Origin: Candidatus Flexifilum affinis
GTDB lineage: Bacteria > Chloroflexota > Anaerolineae > Aggregatilineales > Phototrophicaceae
Assembly (NCBI GenBank): GCA_016713325.1
Contig: JADJPJ010000019.1
Location: 1-64,000, forward strand
Direction of reading: 5' to 3'
DNA: 64,000 bases
A program made the translations under genes and the position numbers. The notes under the pieces are model-generated. The model was not told the DNA's origin and searched no databases. It was given only the letters and a program-made list of their open reading frames with translations. Of this stretch, positions 1 through 8,732 are shown piece by piece. The stretch's first letter is position 1; every line of letters begins with the position of its first letter.

Positions 1-1168
1 CTGATCCGGACGCCTACGTCGATACGCTGACGGTGGGCGAACGCCAGCAGCTCGAACTGGTGCGGTTGCTGTGGCTGGGGGCGCGGGTGCTCATCCTGGA
101 CGAGCCGACGACCGGCATCAGCGCGCCGCAGAAGGTCAAGCTGTTCGCGGCGCTGCGCAAACTGGCCGCGGAAGGCCGGACGATCATCTTCGTCACCCAC
201 AAGCTGGACGAGGTCTTCCAGTTGTGCCATCGGGCAGCGGTGCTGCGCGCGGGCACGCTGGTGGCCGAGATTGAGCCGCCCTATCGCACCGAGGCGTTTA
301 TCAAGGCGATGTTCGGCTACGAGGTCGACATCCCGCCCCGGCAGCCGCTGGCTCCCGGCCCGACGCTGCTGTCGCTGAAGGGCGTGACGGTCGAGGATGC
401 TCGCCTGGAAGTGGGACCGATCGATCTGGATGTCCAGGCCGGGGAAGTGATCGGTCTGGCCGGCATGGAAGGCAGCGGGCAGGACCTGCTGCTGCGCCTG
501 TGCGCGGGCCTGCTGCGCGCCACCGGCGGCGAGATTCGAGTCAACGGGAGGCCGCTGCACAAGGCCGGCTACCGCGAATTCCTGAAGAACAAGATTCGCT
601 TCATGCCCGCCGACCGGCTCAGGGAAGGGCTGGTCAACGGACTGACGCTGACCGAGCATTTCGCGCTCAATGCCGAGGCACACGGGTTCCTGATCGACTA
701 CCATCAGGCCGAGAAGACCGCTACGGCGCGCATCGAGGAGTACAGCATCCGCGGCTTCCCGACCAGCGTCGTCGAGTCGCTCAGCGGCGGCAACCAGCAG
801 CGTACCCTGCTGGCGCTGCTCAACACCTCGCTCGATCTGCTGCTGCTGGAACATCCCACGCGCGGCCTCGACCTGGAATCGGCGGTGTTCATCTGGGGCC
901 GGCTGAAAGCGCGCGCGCGCGCGCCGATGGTACGGCCATCCTGTTCATCTCCTCGGATCTCGACGAAGTGCTGCAATACAGCGACCGGGTGCTGGTCTTC
1001 TTCGCCGGCAAGGTCTCGCGACCGCTCCAGGCGACGCAGACCAACGTCGAAGAGCTCGGCTTGCTGATCGGCGGCGTACCGTTGGAAGCCGTGCGCTCCA
1101 CCATCGAAGCCAGACCCATCGAACCCAAGGTTGTTAACGCCAGACCGGTGGGGAGCAGACCGAGATGA
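1..1168 (+). CDS. ABC transporter ATP-binding protein, nucleoside/BMP-type importer (5' partial, frame broken)
   Basis: The gene is open at the left edge, reading in frame from base 3, and encodes the second half of a double-ATPase subunit that powers uptake by the two permeases that follow. The first cassette shows LTVGERQQLELVRLL (signature) and ILDEPTTG (Walker B). The second cassette has a degenerate Walker A (GMEGSGQDLLL), an SGGNQQR signature and LLEHPTRGLD. This layout is typical of sugar/nucleoside importers of the BMP family. The frame breaks at the (GC)8 run at 909-924. Reading on two bases out of phase restores DGTAILFISSDLDEVLQYSDRV and a natural stop at 1166-1168. A single extra CG unit explains the break, either as a real slippage mutation or a sequence error. 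The stop lies 22 bases before the first permease, so the genes form an operon. Confidence 0.85.
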
Positions 1169-1190
1169 GCGAACTCCGGGAGAAATCATC

Positions 1191-2243
1191 ATGCTGAAGA
1201 ACCCCACCGTGGTTGGCCTGGGTGCCCGCCTGATCGGCGTCGGACTGGCGGTGCTCTTCGTCGCGCTGATCCTGCTGGCAAGTGGGGCGCCGCCGTTTGA
1301 GGCCATCGGTTTGATGGTCACCGGCGCGCTCGGTTCGACGCGCAAGATCATCGACGTGATCTCGACGGCCGTGCCGCTGCTGCTGGCCACCGCCGGCCTG
1401 CTGATCACCTTCGCCGCCGGCCTGTGGAACATCGGCATCGAGGGGCAGATCACTGCCGGGGCGATCTTCACCGTCGGCGCGCTGCGGCTGTTCGTGGACA
1501 CCGACGTTCCGCCCGGCCTGGCCATTCTGATCGGCTCGGTGGCCGGCATGATCGGCGGGGCGCTGTGGGCGTCGCTGGCCGGGCTGCTCAAGATCTACGG
1601 CGGCGTCAACGAGATCTTCAGCGGCCTGGGCCTGAATTTCGTGGCTACGTCTGCGACCATCTGGTTGATCTTCGGCCCGTGGCGGCGTCCGGGCGTCGGC
1701 TCGATGAGCGGCACGGAGCCGCTGCCGCCTGAGTTCGCCCTGCCAGAAATGGAAGGGCTGCGCATCAGCGCCTGGGCCATCATCCTGGCCCTGGTGGGGA
1801 TCGCCGTGGTCTTCGTGCTGCTGCGCGGGACGTACATCGGCCTGAAGCTGAAATCCACCGGGCATAACCCGCGCGCCTCCTACGTGCTGGGGATCCCGAC
1901 ATCGCGCTACACGCTGCTGGCATTCGTGCTGTGCGGCATGCTGGCCGGTCTGGCCGGCGCGGTGCAGGTGACGGCAGTGTATAACAGGCTGATCCCGTCG
2001 ATCTCCAGCGGCTACGGCTTCCTGGGGCTGCTGGTGGCCATGCTGATCAACTATCAGGTGCTCTGGGCCATTCCGGTGGCGCTGTTCTACGCGGCGCTGA
2101 TCGTCGGCAGCATTCAACTGCCGATCCAGCTTCGCCTCGATTCCTCCCTGGCCGGTGTGATGCAGGGAGCGCTGGTGCTGTTTGTACTGATTATCGACGG
2201 TGTGCGGCAGCGGCTCCGTGAGCGGCTGCGCGAACGCACCTGA
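1191..2243 (+). CDS. ABC transporter permease, nucleoside/BMP-type (first of two)
   Basis: An integral membrane permease of about 350 residues in the BPD_transp_2 (LivHM/nucleoside) family. It forms half of the channel energised by the preceding ATPase. The ATG at 1191 is preferred over upstream alternatives because it follows a GGGAGAA ribosome site and begins with MLKNPTVVGLGARLIG, after which the first membrane helix starts. About eight to ten hydrophobic helices are visible. Typical family sequence includes AGLWNIGIEGQ and GGVNEIFSGLGLNF, the latter in the cytoplasmic coupling region. It is followed by a second, shorter permease, the usual NupB/NupC-like pair. The substrate is probably a nucleoside or related compound, but the BMP-type binding protein is not in this window, so specificity is inferred from family only. 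Confidence 0.9.
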   Translation: MLKNPTVVGLGARLIGVGLAVLFVALILLASGAPPFEAIGLMVTGALGSTRKIIDVISTAVPLLLATAGLLITFAAGLWNIGIEGQITAGAIFTVGALRLFVDTDVPPGLAILIGSVAGMIGGALWASLAGLLKIYGGVNEIFSGLGLNFVATSATIWLIFGPWRRPGVGSMSGTEPLPPEFALPEMEGLRISAWAIILALVGIAVVFVLLRGTYIGLKLKSTGHNPRASYVLGIPTSRYTLLAFVLCGMLAGLAGAVQVTAVYNRLIPSISSGYGFLGLLVAMLINYQVLWAIPVALFYAALIVGSIQLPIQLRLDSSLAGVMQGALVLFVLIIDGVRQRLRERLRERT

Positions 2244-2337
2244 TAGACCATGTTCGATCAACCCGGCAATGGGTGGGGCGAGGCGGCGCTTCGTCCGCCT
2301 CAGTTCGGAAATCGGGCGCACCTGAAGGGGGCACGTC

Positions 2338-3336
2338 GTGGAATTTGACCAGCTTATCATCGGCCTGGCAGGGGTGATCGCCACCGCGTCGCCGATTGTG
2401 TTCGCCGTGCTGGGGGAGACGATCACCGAGCGCGCCGGCGTGATCAACCTGTCGGTCAACGGCATGATCCTGCTCACGGCGATGTCCGGCTTCGCGGTGG
2501 CGATGACGACGGGAAGCGTGCTTCTCGGCTTTGCGGCCGGCGCGCTCATCGGCGCGCTCGTCGGTCTGGTGGTGGCGTTTACGAGCATCACGCTGCGGCA
2601 GTCGCAGGTCGCCGTCGGTTTCGTGCTGGCCCTCATGACGCGCGATCTGGCCTACTACCTGGGCAGCCCGTTCACCGCGCAGAGCGGCCCCCGCGTATCC
2701 CCGCTGCCGATTCCGCTGCTGAGCGACATCCCGGTGGTCGGCCCGCTGTTCTTCGACCACGATCTGGTCGTGTACTTCAGCCTGTTCCTGATCGTCGTCA
2801 CCTTCATCTGGATCTTCCGCACCACCCCTGGTCTGATCCTGCAAGGCGTGGGGGAGCGCCCGGCCTCGGCCTACGTGCGCGGCATCGACGTCAACCGCCA
2901 GCGCTACCTCTACACCATCGTCGGCGGCGCGATGGTCGGGCTGGCAGGGCCTGCCTACTCGCTGAGCATCAAGGCCGGCTGGCAGGGGACAATCAGCGGT
3001 CTGGACGGCATCGGCTGGATCGCGCTGGCGATCACCATTTTCGGCGGCTGGAACCCGGCGCGTGCGGCCTTTGGAGCATATCTCTTCGCCTTTTTGCAGT
3101 GGCTCAGCCTGGTGTTGCAGCCGGTGCTGACCGGCATTCCATCGCAGGTGCTGCAGGTCGCGCCATTCCCGCTGATGATCCTGACGCTGCTGCTGGTCAA
3201 CTTTGGCAGCACGGAATGGGTACGCCGCCGGCTTTCGGCCCTGCCGGAAAAGCGGCGCAAGACCATCAACGGCATTATCCGGCGGCTCAATGTCTCGCCG
3301 CCGTCGGCGCTGGGTACCAATTTTCAGAAGCAGTAG
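2338..3336 (+). CDS. ABC transporter permease, nucleoside/BMP-type (second of two)
   Basis: The second permease of the importer, 332 residues and very hydrophobic, in the same BPD_transp_2 family as its neighbour but of the shorter NupC/YufQ-like type. The start is a GTG at 2338 preceded by GAAGGGGG (2324-2331), a good ribosome site. No ATG lies near the conserved N-terminus (EFDQLIIGLAGVIATASPIV). The segments ERAGVINLSVNGMIL and GVGERPASAYVRGIDV match the conserved family positions for the entry helix and the coupling loop. It ends with a basic cytoplasmic tail. The 94 bases between the two permeases contain no recognisable gene. It completes the operon; the next gene has its own start region and belongs to a different transporter family. 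Confidence 0.9.
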   Translation: MEFDQLIIGLAGVIATASPIVFAVLGETITERAGVINLSVNGMILLTAMSGFAVAMTTGSVLLGFAAGALIGALVGLVVAFTSITLRQSQVAVGFVLALMTRDLAYYLGSPFTAQSGPRVSPLPIPLLSDIPVVGPLFFDHDLVVYFSLFLIVVTFIWIFRTTPGLILQGVGERPASAYVRGIDVNRQRYLYTIVGGAMVGLAGPAYSLSIKAGWQGTISGLDGIGWIALAITIFGGWNPARAAFGAYLFAFLQWLSLVLQPVLTGIPSQVLQVAPFPLMILTLLLVNFGSTEWVRRRLSALPEKRRKTINGIIRRLNVSPPSALGTNFQKQ

Positions 3337-3502
3337 GCGGCCAGCAGGCGGCGGCCATAGTTGGAGGCGGTATGCGCCTGACGACCGGATCGAAAGGAGG
3401 TTTGCATACTCTTAAAGCACTTCTTAGATCTGTCGTGCTAGACTTGTGGCGTCGATCCACACTTTCTGCATGTGGGCACTCAATAGACAGGAGTCTTCTG
3501 GT

Positions 3503-4819
3503 ATGCGCAAGGCACTTCTTCTTGTACTCGCCATCCTGGCGCTTGGCGTCGGCGTCACCGCCGCGCAGACGGATCTGGAATCCGTTGATCCCACCGGCGT
3601 AACCGTCACGTACTGGCATCAGTTCACCAACGTCCAGGCGGAAACCATGACCGTGCTGGTCGAGGAATTCAACAGCACCAACGAGTATGGCATCACCGTC
3701 GAGGCCATTGCTCAGGGCAACTACAACGACATCCGCAGCCTGGTGAGCGCGGGCATCGTCAGCGGCGAACTGCCCAACATCGCCGCCGGTTATGCCAATG
3801 ATGCCGCCAGCTACTCCCCCGATGGCGCGGCGGTGGATCTGCGGCCGTTCAGCGAGGGGGAGGAGTCGGCCCTTGGCGACATGGCCGACGACTTCCGCTC
3901 CGACCTGCTGCCCTTCAACAGCCTGCCTTCCGGCGAGGTGATCGCCTGGCCGCATCAGACCTCCGCGCAGGTTTTCGTCTACAACCAGACCCTGCTGAGC
4001 GAACTGGGTTTCGACGGCCCGCCCGCCACCTGGGATGAATTCAAGGAACAGGCCTGTGCGGCTGCCAATGCCACCGGCCCGAACGGCGAGGATATCCAGG
4101 GCTTCCCGATCACCACGGAGGCCTCGATGTTCGAGTCCTGGGTTGCCAGCCAGGGCGGCGTGATCTTCGACGGCGAGAACTACGTGTTCGACAGCGAACC
4201 GGTGGCCAACGCCCTCCAGCTCTATGCCGATCTGTACGCCGAAGGCTGTGCCTACATCCCGGCCGAGCGTTTCGCCGAGCAGGCGGACTTCAACCGTGGG
4301 CTGAATCCGTTCTTCTCCAGCAGTACCGCCGGCTTCACCTTCATCGTGGGCGGCTTCGAGGACAGCGGCTATGAGGCCGAATGGTCGGTCACGACGTTCC
4401 CGCACGCCGAAGGCCAGGAAGTGCTCCAGGTCTTCGTCCCCAGCATCATCCTGATCGGCGGCACGCCGGAAGAGCAGGTGGCCTCCTGGCTGTTCCTGAA
4501 GTCGCTGATCACGCCGGAAGCCGGCGCCCAGTGGAGCAGCAGCACGGGTTACTTTGGCTCCTCCCGTGCCGGGCAGGAATCGCTGACGGATGAATCCGCC
4601 TTCGGTTCGCCGCAGATCTTCCCGTACTTCACCACTGCCAACGATATCCTGAACTGCGGCGTCCGCCTCTACAGCGGCCCGTCAATTTCGGTGCAGGGCA
4701 CGGTGCGCGGCCTGATCAGCGAGGCGATCGCCAACGTTTCCAGCAACGGCATGCCCGTTGCCGAGGCGGTGGAAATCCTCCAGGACGCTGCGGAGCAGGC
4801 GCTCGCCGACAGCATGTAA
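3503..4819 (+). CDS. Extracellular sugar/glycerol-phosphate-type ABC substrate-binding protein (UgpB-like)
   Basis: A 438-residue secreted solute-binding protein of family 1 (maltose/UgpB cluster). The chosen ATG at 3503 is preceded by an AGACAGGAG ribosome site and opens a clean signal peptide (MRKALLLVLAILALGVGVTA, cleavage near AAQ). An upstream in-frame ATG at 3446 would place a polar extension before the signal. VTYWHQFTNVQAETM and FNSTNEYGITVEAIAQGNY are characteristic of the N-lobe, and the later WDEFKEQACAAAN and FIVGGFEDSGYEAEW regions also fit. No lipobox is visible. Its usual partners would be MalF/MalG-type permeases, yet only BMP-type permeases precede it. It either works with transporter parts encoded elsewhere or marks a separate, incomplete locus. 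A strong hairpin terminator follows at 4853. Confidence 0.88.
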   Translation: MRKALLLVLAILALGVGVTAAQTDLESVDPTGVTVTYWHQFTNVQAETMTVLVEEFNSTNEYGITVEAIAQGNYNDIRSLVSAGIVSGELPNIAAGYANDAASYSPDGAAVDLRPFSEGEESALGDMADDFRSDLLPFNSLPSGEVIAWPHQTSAQVFVYNQTLLSELGFDGPPATWDEFKEQACAAANATGPNGEDIQGFPITTEASMFESWVASQGGVIFDGENYVFDSEPVANALQLYADLYAEGCAYIPAERFAEQADFNRGLNPFFSSSTAGFTFIVGGFEDSGYEAEWSVTTFPHAEGQEVLQVFVPSIILIGGTPEEQVASWLFLKSLITPEAGAQWSSSTGYFGSSRAGQESLTDESAFGSPQIFPYFTTANDILNCGVRLYSGPSISVQGTVRGLISEAIANVSSNGMPVAEAVEILQDAAEQALADSM

Positions 4820-4852
4820 CATTCGCCGGAATTCTCCGGGGATAAGCAGCAC

Positions 4853-4891
4853 AGCGGGGGTGGTCATGGCGACCATCCCCGCTTTGTTTTT
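4853..4891 (+). terminator. Rho-independent terminator of the substrate-binding protein gene
   Basis: A 13-bp stem (AGCGGGGGTGGTC paired with GACCATCCCCGCT, one G-T wobble) with the five-base loop ATGGC is followed by TTGTTTTT. It lies 33 bases after the stop of the binding-protein gene and separates it from the Uma2 gene. Confidence 0.85.
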
Positions 4892-4955
4892 CGGCTGATC
4901 GTCCTTTGAGCGGGTTATACTGATCGTATTGGAGTGACTGCGAGGAAAATGCAAT

Positions 4956-5552
4956 ATGGCGCTGCCAAGGTTGCGACGCACGCTGGAAGAGTATTTCGCA
5001 CTGGAACGCGAGTCGGATGTTCGCTACGAATATTTCGACGGCCAGATCACGATGATGTCCAGAGCCAGCCCTTCGCATGAGCGGATCATCAGCGACGTCG
5101 ATACTCAGTTGAACAATCAGCTCCAGGATGGCCGCTGCGAGGACTTCCTAAGTAACATGCGCATCGAGGTCGATAAACGCGCTTACCTATACGGCGATCT
5201 GTCGGTGGTCTGCGGCGAGGCGAGGTTCACACGCCATCAGGGACTTGACACCCTGACCAATCCAACAGTCATCATTGAGATCACGTCTCCTTCAACCGGT
5301 CTGTTTGACCGCAGAGAGAAATTCTGGCGCTATCAAGTTATCGACTCGCTTCAGGAGTACGTACTGGTCTCCCAGGAGCAACCGGTGATTGAAGTCTACA
5401 GGCGTACTGCGGACGTCTGGCTGTACAGCAAAGTCGAAGGCCTGGACGCCACACTCACGGTGGAGTCAATTGGCTGCACGCTAAGTCTCGCTGCGGTCTA
5501 TCGCCGTGTGACGTTTGACAGGCCGGATAGCATGCCCGATGCCGACGCGTAA
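4956..5552 (+). CDS. Uma2 family endonuclease-fold protein (first copy)
   Basis: A 198-residue protein of the Uma2/DUF820 family, which has a PD-(D/E)XK nuclease-like fold and is highly expanded in Chloroflexi and cyanobacteria. Its cellular role is not established. Family landmarks are in order: the N-terminal LEEYFALERESDVRYEYFDGQI, the RIISDV helix, YGDLSVVCGE (normally YPD-V-SVVCGE), VIIEITSPST, then KFWRYQ and LQEYVLV. The likely metal ligands are the Asp of GDLSV and the Glu of IIEI, with the Lys of EKFWRY nearby. The change of the usual Pro before the first Asp to Gly is a small oddity. It stands alone between a terminator and a convergent TetR gene. A second family member is encoded at 28122-28715 on the other strand. 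Confidence 0.88.
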   Translation: MALPRLRRTLEEYFALERESDVRYEYFDGQITMMSRASPSHERIISDVDTQLNNQLQDGRCEDFLSNMRIEVDKRAYLYGDLSVVCGEARFTRHQGLDTLTNPTVIIEITSPSTGLFDRREKFWRYQVIDSLQEYVLVSQEQPVIEVYRRTADVWLYSKVEGLDATLTVESIGCTLSLAAVYRRVTFDRPDSMPDADA

Positions 5553-5557
5553 GCCCC

Positions 5558-6160
5558 TTACTTCGTCCGCAGCGCCCCCCGCGCGCCGTCCAGGGCCAGC
5601 CGCTGGGCCATGACCGCCATCTCCTCCGGGGTGTAGGCAGAGTCGCTTTCCAGCCACCACTGAATGAGGCCGACCTCCGCGCCGGCCAGATAGTTGGCCA
5701 GCACCTGCGCCGGGATCGACAGCGCGCCGGTTGGCGCCCCCGACAGCGACTTCAGCAGGCGGCCCGCCAGATAGCCGCGGATGCGCCGCGTGATGGCTGA
5801 AGCGCTGGCGCTGGCGAACAGATCGCGGTACAGCGCCCGGTGCGCCGCCACATGGGCGAACATGATCCGCCAGGTCTCCACAGCCGTTTTCTCCGCCAGC
5901 AGATCGCCTTCTGCCCCGCCGGATGCCGCCTCAATCTGGCCGACCAGCTCGTCGAACATGCCCTCCAGAGTTGCCAGCAGCAGCCCCTCTTTGTCCTTGT
6001 AATGCAGATAGAACGTCGCCCGGCGCAGATCGGCGCGGTCGGCGATGTCGGCCACGCTGATTGCGTCGTAACCCCGCTCGGCGATCAGCGCCAGCAGCGC
6101 CGTGCGCAGCATGTTGCGCGTGCGAATGACCCGACGGTCCGGTCGTTTTTCCTTGATCAT
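5558..6160 (-). CDS. TetR/AcrR family transcriptional regulator
   Basis: A 200-residue regulator with an N-terminal TetR helix-turn-helix (IRTRNMLRTALLALIAERGYDAISVADIADRADLRRATFYLHYKDKEGLL, residues about 12-60) and a C-terminal ligand domain ending TPEEMAVMAQRLA. The ATG at 6160 is chosen because MIKEKRPDRRVIRTR is the usual distance from the first helix. An in-frame ATG at 6232 would add a 24-residue extension reaching into the divergent promoter. It is transcribed away from the SDR gene next door, the classic arrangement for a TetR protein controlling its neighbour and itself. That neighbour is now damaged by an internal deletion, so the regulator may have lost its main target. The 3' end lies 5 bases from the convergent Uma2 gene. 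Confidence 0.9.
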   Translation of the reverse strand: MIKEKRPDRRVIRTRNMLRTALLALIAERGYDAISVADIADRADLRRATFYLHYKDKEGLLLATLEGMFDELVGQIEAASGGAEGDLLAEKTAVETWRIMFAHVAAHRALYRDLFASASASAITRRIRGYLAGRLLKSLSGAPTGALSIPAQVLANYLAGAEVGLIQWWLESDSAYTPEEMAVMAQRLALDGARGALRTK

Positions 6161-6201
6161 GGTCTGGTGTCCATTAACGTACGCCTGATTTGAAGAGGGT
6201 C

Positions 6202-6261
6202 TTGACGTCACTCTGGACCGGATTATACTCATAAAACGACATGCGTCAATAAACGGACATG
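6202..6261 (+). promoter_or_regulatory. Promoter of the SDR gene with possible TetR operator
   Basis: TTGACG (6202-6207) and TATACT (6224-6229) are separated by 16 bases, a strong sigma-70-like pair pointing at the SDR start at 6282. Directly downstream is a near-perfect direct repeat, TAAAACGACATG (6232-6243) and TAAACGGACATG (6250-6261), that could bind the divergent TetR regulator. The promoter is read directly from the sequence; the operator role is inference. Confidence 0.6.
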
Positions 6262-6281
6262 AGACCGTAAAGGATCGAGCG

Positions 6282-7072
6282 ATGCGTTATTTCGTCACCG
6301 GGGCGACCGGATTCATCGGCGGCAAGCTGGCCCAGGAGCTGATCCGGCGCGGGCATGAGGTGGTGACGCTGGCGCGTACGCCCGCCAAAGCGGCGGATCT
6401 GGCAGCGATCGGGGTGGGGGTGGTCAAGGGCGACATCACCGAAAAGAGCACGCTGGAAGCGCCGATGCGCGGTGTCGATGGTGTGTATCACGTGGCGGGA
6501 TGGTACAAGGTGGGCAGACCAAGGCCGCCGCGCACGAGGTTGCCGAGCAGATGATCCGCGCCGGACTGCCGCTGGTGATCGTCATGCCCGGCGCGGTGAT
6601 CGGACCCGGCGACACCAGCGATGTGCGCGGCATGTTCCTCGACTACCTCCGGCAGCGTCTGCCGATGATCCCGGCACGCCAGGCCATGGCCTGGGCGCAC
6701 GTGGACGACATTGTCGAGGGGCATATTCTGGCGATGGAGAAGGGGACTATCGGCGAGAGTTACATCATTGCCGGGGAACCCCATGCGATGACCGACGTCT
6801 TCGCCATGGCAGAACGTCAGACCGGCATCCCTGCGCCGCGTCTGCATGCGCCGCCTGCCATGATGCGTCTGATGAGCGGCATCATGGGCGTCGTGGACAA
6901 AGTTGTGCCGGTGGAGGGACAGTATTCACCGGAGATGCTGCGCGTTCTCTCTGGCGTGACGTACATTGGCAGCAACGCCAAGGCGAAGCGTGAGCTGGGC
7001 TACGATCCGCGCCCGCTCGAAGTCGCTCTACGCGAGACGCTGGAAGAGCTTCAGAGAAAAAGTGCTGAGTAG
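6282..7072 (+). pseudogene. NAD-dependent epimerase/SDR family oxidoreductase with internal deletion
   Basis: The N-terminal part (MRYFVTGATGFIGGKLAQEL, with the TGATGFIG nucleotide-binding loop) runs normally to VYHVAGWYKVG near 6512. The sequence then jumps, out of phase, to TKAAAHEVAEQMIRAGLPLVIVMPG and continues normally to the end (YDPRPLEVALRETLEEL). Intact members of this extended-SDR family carry about 65-70 more residues between these points, including the catalytic Ser/Thr and the Tyr of the YxxxK motif. Here only the TK remains. One deletion of roughly 200 bases would explain both the gap and the frame change. This is not the single-base error seen elsewhere in the window, so it is probably a real pseudogene. 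It is divergent from the TetR gene. Confidence 0.82.
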
Positions 7073-7192
7073 AAGGCACTGAGGACTGAGTCAGGGCAGT
7101 GCCGAGGTGGCGGTTGGCGGCGGGCGCCGGGACTCGCGAGTTTGTTCGATGTGACTTAGCACTCAGTCCTGTTTACTGAGCACTGTCCTGTT
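7060..7192. repeat. Imperfect inverted repeat between convergent genes
   Basis: GTGCTGAGTAGAAGG...GGACTGAGT on the left is mirrored by ACTCAGTCC...TACTGAGCAC on the right; the clearest arms are GGACTGAGT (7083-7091) and ACTCAGTCC (7161-7169). It spans the gap between the convergent SDR remnant and the DtxR gene. It may act as a bidirectional terminator, although there is no T-run. Confidence 0.4.
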
Positions 7193-7925
7193 CCGCCGGC
7201 CGCACGCGGAGCATCTCCGCCAGGTTGTGGCCGATGATGCGGTAGGCTTCGTGCGTGCCTTCCAGCTTGATCTGGAGCGGGCCGTGGAAGGGGGCGGCAT
7301 GGTGCACTTCAAGGAGCGCGCCGGGCATCAGCTCCAGCGCTTGCAGGTATTCCAGGCGGTCAGGTTCTCGGGTGCGCACACGCGTGAGGACGAGCGGGGT
7401 GTGCAGCGGTGCATCGACCAGGAGCATGTCGCCCATGTCGGCGATCACACCCTCGGTTGTCGGGATCGGTTCGCCGTGCGGGCAGTGCGTCGGATTCCCG
7501 GACATGGTCGCCATGCGATCGACCAACGCGTCGGTTGAGGCAGGCGCCATCTGGTCGGCCTCGTCGTGGACCTGATGCCAGCCAAAGCCCATGACTGCCA
7601 CGAGAAACGCTTCGATGATGCGGTGACGGCGGAGCTGCTTGAGGGCGGTCTGCTCGCCTGATTGCGTCAGGCGAATGCCTTTGTACGGCTCGTGCTCAAC
7701 CAGACCAAGGTCGCGCAGGCGGCCGATCATCCGGTTGACGGCGGGGGCGCTGACGATGCGCGAATCGGCCACAGCCGAGGTGCTGATGAACGCTCCCGGC
7801 TGCCCTTCGCGATCGCACAGCCGGTAGACCTGTACCAGATACTCGCGCATTTTGGGGGTCAGTTCGCCGCGCGCGCCCTCGTCGCCCAGGGCGTCGTCGG
7901 CGGGGAGCGGGTGCTTACCAGCCAT
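7173..7925 (-). CDS. DtxR/MntR family metal-dependent transcriptional regulator
   Basis: A 250-residue regulator that senses Fe(II) or Mn(II) and represses or activates metal-homeostasis genes. Order of parts: a winged helix (LTPKMREYLVQVYRLCDREGQPG to LGLVEHEPYKGIRLT, residues about 20-85), then the dimerisation and metal domain (RRHRIIEAFLVAVMGFGWHQVHDEADQMA, with its His and Glu ligands, and NPTHCPHGEPIPT), and a C-terminal SH3-like FeoA domain. The ATG at 7925 overlaps the last 11 bases of the upstream phosphoesterase gene, so the two are translated from one message. No metal transporter is in the window to identify its target. Confidence 0.9.
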   Translation of the reverse strand: MAGKHPLPADDALGDEGARGELTPKMREYLVQVYRLCDREGQPGAFISTSAVADSRIVSAPAVNRMIGRLRDLGLVEHEPYKGIRLTQSGEQTALKQLRRHRIIEAFLVAVMGFGWHQVHDEADQMAPASTDALVDRMATMSGNPTHCPHGEPIPTTEGVIADMGDMLLVDAPLHTPLVLTRVRTREPDRLEYLQALELMPGALLEVHHAAPFHGPLQIKLEGTHEAYRIIGHNLAEMLRVRPAEQDSAQ

Positions 7926-8646
7926 GTTCGAGTCGCACCACCAGCCGCTCCGGCATGCCGACCGCGCGCATGCGCGTCTGCACGGCAGAGATGTTGTAGG
8001 ATACGCGCCGGTGTTCCCAGACATTCGTCTCGACGTCGAGGATGGCGTAGGCGGCGTCCGGGTTGGCGTCGCGGGGTTGGCCGACGCTGCCGGGGTTGAT
8101 GATCTGGCGGCGGCCGTTCAACAGCCGCTTCTTGCCGTACGTCGGCTGCACGGCGACGGTGTCGCCATTCGATTGCACGCGTTCGTAGATCACCGGCTGA
8201 TGCGTGTGGCCCACCAGGCAGTAGGGCGTCTCGAAGTGATCGAAGTTGTCGGCGGCGATCACCGGTTCGAGGATGTACTCCCAGACCGGCTCGCGCGGGC
8301 TGCCGTGCACCAGGGTGTAGCTGCCGATGACGAACTGCGTTGGCAGCGCTTCCAGATAAGCGACATTGTCCGGCTTGAGCGTTTCACGCGTCCAGTCGAC
8401 GGCCTTACGGGCATCGGGATTGAACGTGCGAATATCCAGCCGGCTGAGCGCCGCCCAGTCGTGATTGCCGGCCAGGCAGAGGTGGGGCATAGATCGCAGC
8501 AGTTCGACGCACTCGTTCGGGTCAGGACCATAACCGACGACGTCGCCGAGACACCAAACGTATTCCCACTGATCCTTAGCGTCCTCCAGGACGGTTTCGA
8601 AGGCGGTGAGGTTGGCGTGGATGTCCGATATGATGAGAATGCGCAT
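7915..8646 (-). CDS. Calcineurin-like metallophosphoesterase (YfcE/MJ0936-like)
   Basis: A 243-residue cytoplasmic phosphodiesterase-type protein with the complete dimetal motif set: SDIHANL (Asp8 and His10), GDVVGYGPDPNE, GNHDWA, the later VHGSP, and GHTHQP. The ATG at 8646 starts MRILIISDIH, the conserved beginning of the family; an in-frame ATG at 8697 would add a non-conserved basic extension. It is the first gene of a two-gene unit with the DtxR regulator, which it overlaps by 11 bases. The substrate cannot be assigned from sequence; relatives act on phosphodiesters in vitro or on nucleotides. The pairing with a metal-responsive regulator is noteworthy because the enzyme itself needs Mn or Fe. 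Confidence 0.9.
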   Translation of the reverse strand: MRILIISDIHANLTAFETVLEDAKDQWEYVWCLGDVVGYGPDPNECVELLRSMPHLCLAGNHDWAALSRLDIRTFNPDARKAVDWTRETLKPDNVAYLEALPTQFVIGSYTLVHGSPREPVWEYILEPVIAADNFDHFETPYCLVGHTHQPVIYERVQSNGDTVAVQPTYGKKRLLNGRRQIINPGSVGQPRDANPDAAYAILDVETNVWEHRRVSYNISAVQTRMRAVGMPERLVVRLEHGW

Positions 8647-8732
8647 GGCAGAATTCCGCACGGAGCATGAGCGAAAAGTCACTTTCTCGTGCATCATAGC
8701 ATGGTTTTACGCCGCATACGAGTCAAGCATTT

